Source: Bradyrhizobium sp. BTAi1 (GTDB lineage: Bacteria > Pseudomonadota > Alphaproteobacteria > Rhizobiales > Xanthobacteraceae). From it: a stretch of DNA of 64,000 nt. Positions 36,589 to 48,523 of the stretch are shown here, in pieces (the stretch's first letter is position 1; every line of letters starts with the position of its first letter). A program made the position numbers and the translations under genes. The stretch covers positions 1 to 64,000 of the forward strand of contig NC_009485.1 of assembly GCF_000015165.1 (NCBI RefSeq). The letters are read 5' to 3'. Below the pieces are notes generated by a model. It searched no databases, was not told the DNA's origin, and worked only from the letters and a program-made list of their open reading frames with translations.

Positions 36589-37782
36589 ATGCAGAACAAG
36601 ACCGATATTGATCGCGGGTTGCGGCAGAGGGCCGAGGCCGGCGAGATTCCCGGCGTCGTCGCCGTCGCCGCGGACAGCAACGGCGTGATCTACGAAGGCG
36701 CCTTCGGCAAGCGCGACCTCGGCCGCGACGACCCGATGACGACGGACAGCGTGTTCTGGATCGCGTCGATGACCAAGGCGATCACCTGCGCCGCCGGAAT
36801 GCAGCTGGTCGAACAGGGACGGCTGTCGCTGGACGCGCCGATCGGCGAGGTTCTCCCCGATCTTGCCGCGCCGAAGGTGCTGGACGGCTTCGACGCCCAT
36901 GGCGAGCCGATCCTGCGGCCGGCCAGGACCGCGATCACCTTGCGCCATCTGATGACCCATACCGCCGGGTTCTGCTACGACATGTGGAACGGCGACATGG
37001 CGAGCTATGTGCAGAAGGCCGGCACACCCGGCATCATCACCTGCAAGAACGACGCGCTGACGCTGCCGCTCGCCTCCGACCCGGGCACGCGCTGGGAATA
37101 TGGCATCAACATCGACTTCGTCGGCAAGGCGGTGGAGGCCGTCAGCGGCGTGACGCTCGATCGCTACCTGCGCGACAATCTGTTCGCTCCGCTCAGCATG
37201 GATGATACCGGCTTCAAGCTCGGCGCGTCGCAGCGCGCACGGCTGGTCGGCATGCATGCCCGCGGCGAGGACGGTGCGCTGGCGCCGATTCCGTTCGAGA
37301 TCGAGCAGGAGCCGGAATTCCACATGGGTGGCGGCGGACTCTACGGCACCGCCGGCGACTACATCCGCTTCACCCGGATGATCCTCAACAACGGCCGCGG
37401 CAATGGCAACCAGGTGCTGAAGCCGGAGACGGTCGCAGCGATGCGCGACAACCATATCGGCGAGTTGGAGATGACCAAGATGGCGGCGGCCGTGCCCGGG
37501 GTCACCAATGACGTCGATCTCTATCCGGACATCGTCAAGAAATGGGGCCTGAGCTTCATGATCACGACGGCGCCGACACCGGAGGGCCGCAGCGCCGGCA
37601 GCCTCGCCTGGGCCGGCCTCGCCAACACATATTACTGGATCGATCCCGCGCGGGACGTCACCGGCGTAATCCTGATGCAGCTGTTGCCGTTCGCAGACCG
37701 GCTGTGCCTGGAGACCTTTGCCGGCTTCGAGCGCGCGGTCTATGCCGGCCTGGATGCCGCCGGCGGACGGAAGGCCGCGTGA
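36589..37782 (+). CDS. Serine hydrolase, class C beta-lactamase/esterase family
   Basis: A 397-residue protein without a signal peptide. The SxxK motif is SMTK near residue 60 (FWIASMTKAIT) and the Tyr motif is YGIN (RWEYGINIDFVGKAVE). The third motif region is AGSLAWAGLANTYYWIDP, with W-x-G in place of KTG, as in EstB-like esterases. It is therefore more likely an esterase or amidase than a true beta-lactamase. The ATG at 36589 follows ACGGGAGGACATC, an excellent ribosome binding site. A 14-bp hairpin follows the stop. Confidence 0.86.
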   Translation: MQNKTDIDRGLRQRAEAGEIPGVVAVAADSNGVIYEGAFGKRDLGRDDPMTTDSVFWIASMTKAITCAAGMQLVEQGRLSLDAPIGEVLPDLAAPKVLDGFDAHGEPILRPARTAITLRHLMTHTAGFCYDMWNGDMASYVQKAGTPGIITCKNDALTLPLASDPGTRWEYGINIDFVGKAVEAVSGVTLDRYLRDNLFAPLSMDDTGFKLGASQRARLVGMHARGEDGALAPIPFEIEQEPEFHMGGGGLYGTAGDYIRFTRMILNNGRGNGNQVLKPETVAAMRDNHIGELEMTKMAAAVPGVTNDVDLYPDIVKKWGLSFMITTAPTPEGRSAGSLAWAGLANTYYWIDPARDVTGVILMQLLPFADRLCLETFAGFERAVYAGLDAAGGRKAA

Positions 37783-37798
37783 TGCATTGAGACAGCGC

Positions 37799-37831
37799 GG
37801 AGGCGCGCGATCGATGAGATCGCGCGCCTCC
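37799..37831 (+). terminator. Strong hairpin after the serine hydrolase gene
   Basis: A 14-bp perfect stem (GGAGGCGCGCGATC at 37799-37812 with its complement at 37818-37831) and the loop GATGA, 16 bp after the stop. Only GTTTGG follows, so the T tract is weak. Confidence 0.6.
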
Positions 37832-37935
37832 GACGTTTGGCGTGGCCTAAACTAATAGAGTTCTCTGCCGTTGCAGACGGCGCGAGCCCAGACCAGCATG
37901 GATCGCCGTCTCTCAGGAAACGCTCGTCTGGTCAG

Positions 37936-38937
37936 TTACGCCTTTAGCCCGTTCTGCGCGGCCAACTCCTTCAGCGACACCTGCGGACGGGCGCCGATAT
38001 GCTGGATCACCTCGGCGGCGGCGAGGCCGCCGAGCCGTCCAGCCATCTCGTAGCCGGTCTTGCGCACCAGCCCGAATAGGAAGCCCGCGGCGAACAGGTC
38101 GCCGGCGCCGGTCGTGTCCACCAGCGTCTCGATCGGATGCGCCGGCACCGCGATGACGCCGTCATTCGACACCACGACGCAGCCCTTGTCGCTGCGGGTG
38201 ACAATGCCGAGTGTCGCATCCTCCCGCAGCTGCTTCAGCGCGCCGTCGAAATCGGAGGTCTGATACAGGGAGTGCAGTTCGGCCTCGTTGGCGAAGACAA
38301 TATCGACGGTGCCGCCCCGCATCAGGTCCAGGAACTCCTCGCGATAGCGGTCGACGCAGAACGAGTCCGACAATGTCAGCGCCACCTCGCGTCCCGCATC
38401 ATGCGCGACCGTCGCGGCCTTCACGAAGGCCTCCTTGGCCTCCTTGGGGTCCCACAGATAGCCTTCGAGATAGACGATGCGGGCCGCGGCAATCTGGGCG
38501 GGATCGATGTCGGCGGCGGTCAGGTTCTGCGCGGCGCCGAGATAGGTGTTCATGGTGCGCTCACCGTCGGGCGTCACCAGGATGTAGCAGCAGCCGGTCG
38601 CCGGACCGTCCGTGGCCGGCGCAGTGTCGAAGGTCACGCCGGCAGCGCGGATATCGTGAGAATACATCCGGCCGATCTGATCGTCCCGGACCTTGCCCAC
38701 ATAAGCGGCACGCGCGCCGAGGCTTGCGAGGCCGACGATGGTGTTGGCCCCAGACCCTCCCGACATCTCCGTGGCCGGGCCCATGTCGCGGTAGATCGCG
38801 GCGGCACGCGCCTCGTCGATCAGCGCCATGCTGCCCTTCGTCATGGCATGCTTGGCGAGAAAGGCTTCGTCGGCGTGCACCAACACGTCGAAAATCGCGT
38901 TGCCGATACCGAGAACATCGTATTTCGCGTCAGTCAT
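37936..38937 (-). CDS. Adenosine kinase (PfkB family carbohydrate kinase)
   Basis: A 333-residue ribokinase-fold enzyme. The N-terminal region YDVLGIGNAIFDVLV and the sugar-binding segment GGSGANTIVGLASLGARAAYVG are typical of bacterial adenosine-kinase-like proteins. The catalytic PfkB motif 2 is [17 protein letters not shown]. Phosphorylation of adenosine to AMP is the likely reaction, but other nucleosides or sugars are possible. It is divergent from murJ, with 70 bp between the starts. Confidence 0.87.
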   Translation of the reverse strand: MTDAKYDVLGIGNAIFDVLVHADEAFLAKHAMTKGSMALIDEARAAAIYRDMGPATEMSGGSGANTIVGLASLGARAAYVGKVRDDQIGRMYSHDIRAAGVTFDTAPATDGPATGCCYILVTPDGERTMNTYLGAAQNLTAADIDPAQIAAARIVYLEGYLWDPKEAKEAFVKAATVAHDAGREVALTLSDSFCVDRYREEFLDLMRGGTVDIVFANEAELHSLYQTSDFDGALKQLREDATLGIVTRSDKGCVVVSNDGVIAVPAHPIETLVDTTGAGDLFAAGFLFGLVRKTGYEMAGRLGGLAAAEVIQHIGARPQVSLKELAAQNGLKA

Positions 38938-39007
38938 TCACGGGCCCCGTTTACGGCGTTTTGCAAACGCTGCGGCCTATCACAAGCCGCGCTGCTATAG
39001 AAGCCTC

Positions 39008-40564
39008 ATGATCCGTTCATTCGTCACCGTGTTGTCAGGAACACTGGCCTCGCGCCTGCTCGGCTTCGGCAGGGACGCGCTGATCGCCGCGCTGCTGGGC
39101 GCAGGCCCGGTCGCGGACGCATTTCTCGCAGCATTCCAGCTCGTCAATGTCGTGAGGCGATTGCTGACAGAGGGCGCGCTGAATGCAGCGCTGGTGCCGG
39201 CGTGGCTTCGAATATACCAGCAGGCTGGCACAATGCAGGCAGCGGCCTTCGCCGGCCGCGTGCTCGGCACCGTCAGCGCCGGACTTTTTGCAGCAACGGT
39301 CGGGCTCGCACTGCTGATGCCGCTCGTGATGGCGATCCTCGCACCGGGATTCAGCGGTGAAGAGACGCTCACCTTGGCCGTGGATGACTCCAGGCTGATG
39401 CTGCCCTATCTCGCTTTCGCCGGCCCCTCCACCGTGCTGCTCGCGCTCTCCAGCGCACAAAGACGGTTCGCGCTGGCGGCGTTTGCACCGCTGCTCTTCA
39501 ACGTCGCGCTGATCGGCGTGACGATCGTGCTGCTGACGCAACATCCGGATCCCGCGCGGGCCGCGCTGCTGCTCGCCGCCACGATCGGCGTCGCCGGCCT
39601 GCTGCAGCTCGCGATGCTGGCGCGGCGCGGCCGCGGCGCGCGCATCGCCTCGCCCGTGCGGCTCGCATTCGACGCGGAGATGCGCGGCTTCTTCGCCAAC
39701 GCGTTGCCGGGCATGGTTGCCAGCGCCGGCCCGCAGTTGCTCGCCGTCGCCGGTGCGATCATCGCATCGAGCCAACCCTCGGCGGTGTCGTGGCTGTATT
39801 TTGCCAACCGCCTGATCGAGCTGCCGCTCGGGCTCGTCGGCGTCGCCATGGGCACCGTGCTGGTGCCGGAACTGACACGGGCGCTGCATGGCGGCAACAA
39901 GCAGGCGCTGGCCGAGGTGCAGTCGCACGGCCTCGAGCTGACCATCGGGCTCGCGCTGCCGGCCACGCTGGGGCTGATGATCCTGAACGATCCGATCATT
40001 CGTTTGCTGTTCGAACACGGCGCATTCACCTCGGATGACGCGACCGCGACCGCGCATGTTCTGGGCTGGCTGGCGGCCGCCCTTCCCGCCCAGGTGCTGA
40101 CGAAGGCACTGCAGCCCGCTTTCTTCGCCCGCGAGGACACGCAGACCCCGCTGCGCGCGACCTTGATCGGATGCGGCGTCGCGATCGCGCTGGCGTTCCT
40201 GCTCGGCCAGCGATTCGGGGTGGACGGCATCGCGGCGGGATTGGCGCTCGGCGCCTGGGCCAATGCCGCGGTGCTGATCCGGCGCGGGACCGCAAGCTTC
40301 GGCTTTGCGATCTCCCAGGCATCACGGCGCCGGCTGCCGCGCATGGTGCTGGCGGCGGCGATCATGGGGGCGGCGCTCGCGGCAGCGGTGCAACTGACCA
40401 GCCCGGAGACCACGGGCCATCTCGGCCTCGCCGCGTTGCTCGCCGTGCTGATCGGCGGAGCCGTCATGCTCTATGTCGGGCTGCTGTCGGCCCTGCGCGT
40501 CGTGAGCTGGGGCGAAACCGTCCGGGCACTACGGCAGCGGCCCGCCGGCGACTTGCACCTTTGA
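39008..40564 (+). CDS. murJ: Lipid II flippase MurJ
   Basis: A 518-residue MOP-superfamily membrane protein with about 14 transmembrane segments that flips lipid II across the inner membrane. Signatures: [20 protein letters not shown] at the start, [18 protein letters not shown], then [20 protein letters not shown] and [19 protein letters not shown]. The ATG at 39008 gives the conserved short N-terminus. It is directly upstream of trpS, an arrangement seen in related Rhizobiales. Confidence 0.93.
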   Translation: MIRSFVTVLSGTLASRLLGFGRDALIAALLGAGPVADAFLAAFQLVNVVRRLLTEGALNAALVPAWLRIYQQAGTMQAAAFAGRVLGTVSAGLFAATVGLALLMPLVMAILAPGFSGEETLTLAVDDSRLMLPYLAFAGPSTVLLALSSAQRRFALAAFAPLLFNVALIGVTIVLLTQHPDPARAALLLAATIGVAGLLQLAMLARRGRGARIASPVRLAFDAEMRGFFANALPGMVASAGPQLLAVAGAIIASSQPSAVSWLYFANRLIELPLGLVGVAMGTVLVPELTRALHGGNKQALAEVQSHGLELTIGLALPATLGLMILNDPIIRLLFEHGAFTSDDATATAHVLGWLAAALPAQVLTKALQPAFFAREDTQTPLRATLIGCGVAIALAFLLGQRFGVDGIAAGLALGAWANAAVLIRRGTASFGFAISQASRRRLPRMVLAAAIMGAALAAAVQLTSPETTGHLGLAALLAVLIGGAVMLYVGLLSALRVVSWGETVRALRQRPAGDLHL

Positions 40565-40613
40565 GGCGCCCGTGCCAAACGACGCACCAAATCCATCATC
40601 TGGAACAGTCACC

Positions 40614-41666
<1,053 letters not shown>

Positions 41667-41798
41667 GCGCGACGGCGCCCTGGCGTTCGGGGTGCGCGGC
41701 CGTTGTCGACGGCAAGGAACCTGCGGCCCCTCTCCCCAACGCAACCGGGGTGTGGCAGCATCGCGATGTCCATCTCGCAGCAGCAGGCGGGGATAGCA

Positions 41799-42293
41799 AT
41801 GGCGGTGCAGCGGCAGAGCTACGATATCGGGCACACGCCGAAATGCCTGGTCGTGGTCGATGACAGTGCGGAATGCGACCGCGCGATTCGCTATGCGGGG
41901 CGTTGGGCTGCGCGCGCGGGCGGCGGCATCGTGATGCTGCATGTCATCGAGACGGAGGACCAGAACCAGCAATGGCTCGGGGTCGCCGATCTCATGCGCG
42001 CGGAAGCCCAGGACGAGGCCAATGCGGCGCTCGATCAGGCCGCGACGCTGCTGTCGTCCATCGGCATCCAGGCACCGGACCGGGTGATCCGGGAAGGCGA
42101 TCCCACCACGCAGATCCTGGCGACGGTGGAGGCCGATCGCGATATTGCGCTGCTCGTGCTGGCGGCCAATGCCGGCGCCGAAGGGCCGGGGCCGTTGGTG
42201 AGCCACGTCACCAAGACCATCGGCGCCTTCCCGGTGCCGTTGGTGATCGTGCCGGGCGACCTCGCCGACGCCGATATCGACGCGCTGTCATAG
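41799..42293 (+). CDS. Universal stress protein (UspA family)
   Basis: A 164-residue UspA-fold protein. KCLVVVDDSAECDRAIRYAGRWAARAGGGIVMLHVIE is the N-terminal strand-helix unit. ALLVLAANAGAEGPGPLVSHVTKTIGAFPVPLVIVP is the C-terminal part. The ATP-binding G-2x-G-9x-G(S/T) motif is only partly kept. I take the ATG at 41799 (GGGGATAGCA upstream); another in-frame ATG lies at 41766. It stands between trpS and nfuA, as in other Bradyrhizobiaceae. Confidence 0.85.
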   Translation: MAVQRQSYDIGHTPKCLVVVDDSAECDRAIRYAGRWAARAGGGIVMLHVIETEDQNQQWLGVADLMRAEAQDEANAALDQAATLLSSIGIQAPDRVIREGDPTTQILATVEADRDIALLVLAANAGAEGPGPLVSHVTKTIGAFPVPLVIVPGDLADADIDALS

Positions 42294-42401
42294 GGTTAGG
42301 TCCGAAACCGGGACGCGCCCCTCTTGATCGTGCGCGGCCGCGCGCCATCTGCTATGAGGACGCACCAGGCCGGCCTTGAACCGGCGCTGCCGGAGAAGAT
42401 C

Positions 42402-42971
42402 ATGTTCATCCAGACCGAAGCCACCCCCAATCCTGCCACCCTGAAGTTCATCCCGGGCCGCGTCGTGCTGCCCTCCGGAACGATGGAATTTTCGAGCCGC
42501 GAGGCGGCTGCGCGTTCGCCCTTGGCCGAGCGCCTGTTCGCCATTGGCGGCGTCACCGGCGTGTTCTACGGCGCCGACTTCATCACCGTGACCAAGAACG
42601 ACGGCGAATGGCAGCATCTCAAGCCGGCCATCCTTGGCGCGATCATGGAGCACTATATGTCGGGCGCACCGCTGCTCGCCGATGGCAGCGCCGCCAATGA
42701 CGACGCCACCGATGAGGACGACGAGTTCTATGACGAGGCGGACACCGAGACGGTCGGGATGATCAAGGATTTGATCGAAAGCCGCGTCCGCCCGGCGGTC
42801 GCCAATGATGGCGGCGACATCACCTTCCGCGGCTTCAAGGACGGCATCGTCTACCTCAACATGAAGGGCGCCTGCTCGGGCTGCCCGTCATCGACCGCGA
42901 CGCTGCAGCATGGCATCCAGAATCTGCTGAAGCACTTCGTACCCGAGGTGGTCGAAGTCCGCCCGATGTGA
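42402..42971 (+). CDS. nfuA: Fe-S cluster scaffold/carrier NfuA (NifU C-terminal family)
   Basis: A 189-residue protein. The N-terminal Nfu domain starts MFIQTEATPNPATLKFIPG, an acidic linker follows (DDATDEDDEFYDEADTE), and the C-terminal NifU-like domain has the cluster-binding CxxC in GACSGCPSS. It accepts and delivers 4Fe-4S clusters to apo-proteins; MiaB, encoded downstream, is a typical type of client. CGGAGAAGATC lies upstream of the start. A hairpin follows the stop. Confidence 0.93.
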   Translation: MFIQTEATPNPATLKFIPGRVVLPSGTMEFSSREAAARSPLAERLFAIGGVTGVFYGADFITVTKNDGEWQHLKPAILGAIMEHYMSGAPLLADGSAANDDATDEDDEFYDEADTETVGMIKDLIESRVRPAVANDGGDITFRGFKDGIVYLNMKGACSGCPSSTATLQHGIQNLLKHFVPEVVEVRPM

Positions 42972-43001
42972 GAGCGAAGGCTGATAGAGAGGTCGCGAAC
43001 A

Positions 43002-43028
43002 GCTTTCCTGTTCGCGACATCATCATTG
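43002..43028 (+). terminator. Hairpin after nfuA
   Basis: An 11-bp perfect stem (GTCGCGAACAG at 43002-43012, CTGTTCGCGAC at 43018-43028) with the loop CTTTC, 30 bp after the nfuA stop. No T tract follows. It lies at the 3' edge of a decayed gene on the other strand. Confidence 0.5.
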
Positions 43029-43037
43029 TCCCGCTGC

Positions 43038-43466
43038 TCACGCCGTCGTTCCGGTCGCGGGCCGGGTTGCCGATGATACGTCATCGTTGACGTTCCGGTT
43101 TGCGTTTCCGACGGAATCCGGAGTCGACTCGCCCGCGCGGGCCATCCCGATCTTGCGGCTCGACGCCGGCAGGTTGATCTGCCCGTGATGCTGCTGATCA
43201 GCTCGATCGCACCCACAGCTGATGACAGGCCCCGGGCCAGCTTGAAGCCGTCCGGGCGCGCTGAGCGTGCCGTCGAGATCGAACGCAATCATCACCAGCG
43301 CGCGGCTGATGGCGTCGACCACTGTCAGCGGATCGCGCGGCGCCCTTTGAATCACAACGAACTTGCTTTCGGCGGCCGGACAACGACCACTGCGACCGGC
43401 GCCGTCGCCCGGCGTCGCCGGGCCTCCGGCCTTTGGGCACGGAAAGATTTGCTTAAACGGCAGCAT
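43038..43466 (-). pseudogene. Remnant of a methyl-accepting chemotaxis protein
   Basis: On the minus strand, about 43262-43322 reads VVDAISRALVMIAFDLDGTL, like the PAS-domain start of Bradyrhizobium chemoreceptors. Shortly after, GQINLPASSRKIGMARAGES (about 43127-43181) matches the hairpin tip of the signalling domain (usually QxNLLALNATIEAARAGE). AIELISSI, which should precede it in frame, is in a different frame, so there is a frameshift. The distance between PAS and tip is far too short, so most of the gene has been deleted. The N-terminus may be at 43466 (MLPFKQIFP). It is not a functional receptor. Confidence 0.6.
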
Positions 43467-43608
43467 ATCCAGTAATTTAACTAAATCCTGCCTCGCGCCG
43501 TGATGCGCTCCGCGCGGCGACCGTGTAAGAACGTAGCAACTCACTTTATCGCGTTACCGCAAAGGTATTCCGCGCATCGCGCGCCTCCAACAATGCGACC
43601 CTGACAGG

Positions 43609-44310
43609 ATGCTGATACTGGCCATCGATACGGCTCTCGACCATTGCGCAGCCGCCGTTCTGGACACGGATTCCGCCGTGATGCGGGCGCAGGAAACGCT
43701 GCCGATGAAGCGTGGCCATGCTGAGGCACTGATGCCCCTGGTCGCACGCGTGAGGCAGCAATCCGGCATCGCCTTCCAGGAACTCGACCGCATCGTCGTC
43801 ACCACCGGCCCCGGTAGTTTCACGGGGCTGCGCGTCGGCCTCTCCGCTGCCCGTGGCATTGCGTTGGCAGCGCACAAGCCGGTGGTGGGGGTGACGACGC
43901 TGTCGGCCTACGCTGCGCCGGTGGTCAGCGCCGACGGCGATGCTCCGGTGATCTCGGCGATCGATGCCCGGCATGATCACGTCTACTACCAGATCGTGAG
44001 CGGCAATGGCGACGAGCTGGTCGCGCCGAAAGTGGCGCCGATCGACGATCTGCTTGCCGACGCGCGCTTTGCCGCGCCGCATCTCGTCGGCAATGCCGCA
44101 TCGATGCTGGCGGAGCGATGGCCCGCCGGCGCCACGGCGCCGGTGGCGGTCGACAACCAGCCGGGACCCGACATCGCGTGGGTGGCGTGGCTGGGTGCGG
44201 CGGCCGATCCGGCGCATGCGCCGGCGCGTCCCTTCTATCTGCGTGCGCCAGATGTGAAGCCACCGGCGGGCGCGGCGCCCGAGCTGGCGCACACGGCTGC
44301 CTCGTCATGA
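43609..44310 (+). CDS. tsaB: tRNA threonylcarbamoyladenosine biosynthesis protein TsaB
   Basis: A 233-residue ASKHA-fold partner of TsaD. It is needed to make t6A37 in ANN-reading tRNAs. Features: MLILAIDTALDHCAAAVLD, LPMKRGHAEALMPLV, and VTTGPGSFTGLRVGLSAARGIALA, the family signature. Its last 4 bp overlap the rimI start (ATGA), so the two are translationally coupled. Confidence 0.93.
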   Translation: MLILAIDTALDHCAAAVLDTDSAVMRAQETLPMKRGHAEALMPLVARVRQQSGIAFQELDRIVVTTGPGSFTGLRVGLSAARGIALAAHKPVVGVTTLSAYAAPVVSADGDAPVISAIDARHDHVYYQIVSGNGDELVAPKVAPIDDLLADARFAAPHLVGNAASMLAERWPAGATAPVAVDNQPGPDIAWVAWLGAAADPAHAPARPFYLRAPDVKPPAGAAPELAHTAASS

Positions 44311-44789
44311 ACATGCTGTTCCGCTGGTTTGGACGCTCCAAACCGTCGATCCAGGCCGCCTCCCCGGGCGACGCCGCTCGGCTGGCCCAGATCCATGCCG
44401 CATCGTTTCACCGTGGCTGGGGTGAGGGCGAGTTCGAGTCGATGCTCGCCGAGCGCAACACGATGGTCCACCGGCTGCGCCTCGGGCGTCGCGTCATCGG
44501 CTTCATCGTCTCGCGGATCGGCGCCGACGAGGCGGAAATTTTATCGATTGCACTTGACCCAAATCAGCGCGGCCGTGGATTTTCTCGTGATCTGTTGCTG
44601 CAACATCTGGGGCATCTGGCGGGCCGCGGCGTGCGCACAGTTTTCCTCGAAGTCGAGGAGAACAACCAGCCCGCGCGCAGACTCTATGAACGCGCCGGAT
44701 TTGCGACCGTCGGCCGACGGGAACGCTATTACCTGCAGCCCGGCGGGGAACAGTTGAATGCGCTTCTGATGCGCCGGGACTTGTCGTAA
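44307..44789 (+). CDS. rimI: Ribosomal-protein-alanine N-acetyltransferase RimI
   Basis: A 160-residue GNAT enzyme that acetylates the N-terminus of ribosomal protein S18 in E. coli. Motifs: the acetyl-CoA site LSIALDPNQRGRGFSRDLLLQHL, then VFLEVEENNQPARRLYERAGF, which contains the RimI-specific EV-x-N-x-A-x-LY pattern. The ATG at 44307 overlaps the tsaB stop. It sits between tsaB and fur, as in many alphaproteobacteria. Confidence 0.92.
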   Translation: MNMLFRWFGRSKPSIQAASPGDAARLAQIHAASFHRGWGEGEFESMLAERNTMVHRLRLGRRVIGFIVSRIGADEAEILSIALDPNQRGRGFSRDLLLQHLGHLAGRGVRTVFLEVEENNQPARRLYERAGFATVGRRERYYLQPGGEQLNALLMRRDLS

Positions 44790-44832
44790 ACTGCGCTTGG
44801 TGGCAGAAAGCGCATCCTTGAGGCGAAACACG

Positions 44833-45285
44833 ATGACCTCCTTGAAACCAACTCCAGCGCTCAATTCCACCGGGATCGAGGCCCGCTGCGCCGCGACCGG
44901 CATGCGGATGACCGAGCAGCGCCGGGTGATCGCCCGCGTGCTCGCGGATTCCAGCGACCATCCCGATGTCGAAGAGCTCTACCGCCGCTGCGTCGCCGTC
45001 GACGACAAGATTTCGATCTCGACGGTGTATCGCACGGTCAAGCTGTTCGAGGACGCCGGCATCATCGAGCGTCACGATTTCCGCGAGGGCCGCGCCCGCT
45101 ACGAGCAGATGCGCGACAGCCATCATGATCACCTGATCAATCTGCGCGACGGCAAGGTGATCGAATTCACGTCGGAAGAGATCGAGAAGCTGCAGGCGGA
45201 GATCGCCCGTAAGCTCGGCTACAAGCTCGTCGACCACCGGCTCGAGCTGTATTGCGTGCCGCTCGACGAAGAGACGAATGGCTGA
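44833..45285 (+). CDS. fur: Fur family metal-responsive regulator (Fur/Mur)
   Basis: A 150-residue repressor. The winged helix (MRMTEQRRVIARVLADSSDHPDVEELYRRC; ISISTVYRTVKLFEDAGII) is followed by the dimerisation and metal-binding domain with HHDHLINLRDGKVIEF. There is no CxxC pair, which fits the rhizobial Fur/Mur group that often senses manganese rather than iron. The start at 44833 follows GAGGCGAAACACG; an in-frame codon at 44797 is less likely. It lies in the conserved rimI-fur-miaB cluster. Confidence 0.92.
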   Translation: MTSLKPTPALNSTGIEARCAATGMRMTEQRRVIARVLADSSDHPDVEELYRRCVAVDDKISISTVYRTVKLFEDAGIIERHDFREGRARYEQMRDSHHDHLINLRDGKVIEFTSEEIEKLQAEIARKLGYKLVDHRLELYCVPLDEETNG

Positions 45286-45294
45286 TCCGGCGCG

Positions 45295-45993
45295 GTGAGC
45301 TTCGATCTCGTCATTTTCGATTGCGACGGCGTGCTGGTCGACAGCGAGGTGATCTCCTGCCAGACGCACGCCGACGTGCTCAGCCGCTGCGGCTATCCGA
45401 TCACGACCGATCAGGTGTTCCGTCGTTTCCTCGGCCGATCGCTGAAGCAGGCCTGCGTCGAGATCGAAGCCGAACTCGGGCACGGTCTGCCCGACGATTT
45501 CAGCGCCAAGCTGCAGGCCGAGATGTACAGCGCGTTTGAGCGGGACCTGCAGGCGATCAACGGCATCGCCGACGCGCTCGATGCCCTCACGGTTCCGGTT
45601 TGCGTGGCGTCCTCGGGCTCGCATCAGCGGATGCGTGTCAGCCTCGGCGCGACCGGCCTGTACGACCGGTTGGCCCCCCATATCTTCTCCTCGTCCCAGG
45701 TCGAGAATGGCAAGCCCGCTCCGGACCTGTTCCTGTTCGCCGCGGCGCAGATGAACGCCAAACCCAGCGCCTGCGTGGTGGTGGAGGACAGTTCGGCCGG
45801 CATCCGGGGAGGCGTCGCCGCCGGCATGACGGTGCTCGGGTTTCATGGCGGCAGCCACTGCCGCGACGGGCATGCAGACGACCTGCGGGCTGCCGGCGCC
45901 ACCCTGGTTTTCGACGATATGCGGCAACTTCCGGCCATTTTGGGCCGGCTGAGCCAGAAAACGAGCCCGCTCGCTGGATTTTCGGCCCTATAG
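45295..45993 (+). CDS. HAD superfamily hydrolase (beta-phosphoglucomutase-like)
   Basis: A 232-residue protein starting with GTG at 45295, 9 bp after fur. Motif I is [17 protein letters not shown], motif [12 protein letters not shown], the Lys motif [14 protein letters not shown] and motif [20 protein letters not shown]. Sequence type and cap match the YieH/GPH-like sugar-phosphate phosphatases. The substrate is unknown. It is inserted between fur and miaB. Confidence 0.87.
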   Translation: MSFDLVIFDCDGVLVDSEVISCQTHADVLSRCGYPITTDQVFRRFLGRSLKQACVEIEAELGHGLPDDFSAKLQAEMYSAFERDLQAINGIADALDALTVPVCVASSGSHQRMRVSLGATGLYDRLAPHIFSSSQVENGKPAPDLFLFAAAQMNAKPSACVVVEDSSAGIRGGVAAGMTVLGFHGGSHCRDGHADDLRAAGATLVFDDMRQLPAILGRLSQKTSPLAGFSAL

Positions 45994-46036
45994 CCTATAT
46001 CTGAGCCCTGCGCCGAAGGGGCGCGCTCCCGATCGC

Positions 46037-47449
<1,413 letters not shown>

Positions 47450-47453
47450 GCAC

Positions 47454-48491
47454 TTGCCCAAGAGCGCATCGGATTCATCTTCCCTCGCTCCCAGCCGCAA
47501 GTTCGACCGCGACATGTCCATGCCCCCCGAGACCCAGGTCGTCATCGACTTCGACGACAACCGCGCCGCGTCCGCCCTGGTCGGCCCCTACGGCCAGAAT
47601 CTGGCGCTGGTCGAACGCCGGCTCGGCGTCGTTGTCGACTCCCGCGGCAATCACATCACCATCGGCGGCTCACGCGACGGCTGCGACGCAGCGCGGCGGG
47701 TGCTGGAATCGCTGTATACGCAGGCGGTGCAGGGCCAGGATCTGTCTCAGGGCGACGTCGAGGGCGCGATCCGCGCCGTCGTCGCCCAGGGCTCGCTGTT
47801 CGAGTTCGACGCCAAGGGCGCCAAGAACGCCTTCGAGAGCATCAACCTGCGCAAGCGGCCGGTCCGCGCCCGCACCGCCGCGCAGGATTCCTACATTCGC
47901 GCGCTCAAGCGCCACGAACTGGTGTTCGGCATCGGCCCGGCCGGCACGGGCAAGACCTGGCTCGCGGTCGCCCATGCCGCGCAGCTGTTCGAGCGCAAGG
48001 AAGTCGATCGCATCATCCTGTCGCGTCCCGCCGTCGAGGCCGGCGAGCGGCTCGGCTTCCTGCCGGGCGATCTGCGCGAGAAGGTCGATCCGTATCTGCG
48101 TCCGATCTACGACGCGCTGTATGACCTGATGGATGCGCGAATCGTGGAGCGCGCGCTGCAGGCCGGCGAGATCGAGATCGCGCCGCTCGCCTTCATGCGC
48201 GGACGCACGCTGACCAATGCCGCGATCATCCTCGACGAAGCCCAGAACACCACATCGATGCAGATGAAGATGTTCCTGACCCGGCTCGGCGAGAACAGCC
48301 GCATGATCATCACCGGCGACCCGTCACAGGTCGACCTGCCCAACGGCCAGACGTCGGGCCTCGCCGAGGCTGCGCGCCTGCTGGAGGGGGTCGAGGGAAT
48401 CGCCCAGGTCAGGTTCACCGGCGAGGACGTCATTCGTCACGAATTGGTGGCCCGCATCGTCGCCGCCTATGAGGGGCCGAAAGCCCGCTGA
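47454..48491 (+). CDS. phoH: PhoH family ATPase (PhoL/YbeZ)
   Basis: A 345-residue P-loop ATPase of the PhoH/YbeZ type, associated with YbeY in RNA metabolism. The N-terminal KH-like part includes VVDSRGNHITIGGSRDGCDAA. Walker A is GIGPAGTGKTWLAVAHA and Walker B is AAIILDEAQNTTSMQMKMFLTR. I propose a TTG start at 47454 because GGAGG lies 9 nt upstream of it; the next in-frame ATG is at 47514. It is followed by ybeY, corC and lnt, the conserved ybeZ-ybeY-corC-lnt order. Confidence 0.92.
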   Translation: MPKSASDSSSLAPSRKFDRDMSMPPETQVVIDFDDNRAASALVGPYGQNLALVERRLGVVVDSRGNHITIGGSRDGCDAARRVLESLYTQAVQGQDLSQGDVEGAIRAVVAQGSLFEFDAKGAKNAFESINLRKRPVRARTAAQDSYIRALKRHELVFGIGPAGTGKTWLAVAHAAQLFERKEVDRIILSRPAVEAGERLGFLPGDLREKVDPYLRPIYDALYDLMDARIVERALQAGEIEIAPLAFMRGRTLTNAAIILDEAQNTTSMQMKMFLTRLGENSRMIITGDPSQVDLPNGQTSGLAEAARLLEGVEGIAQVRFTGEDVIRHELVARIVAAYEGPKAR

Positions 48492-48523
48492 CGCGAGAGC
48501 AAGCACGCCGATCGGCGCATGAC

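Noticed and set aside
38211..39011. 266-residue plus-strand frame opposite the adenosine kinase gene
   Set aside because: Shadow of the kinase; extremely rich in Arg/Ser/Pro.
43185..43475. Plus-strand 96-residue frame between nfuA and tsaB
   Set aside because: The minus strand carries chemoreceptor-like sequence here; the plus-strand frame has no similarity.
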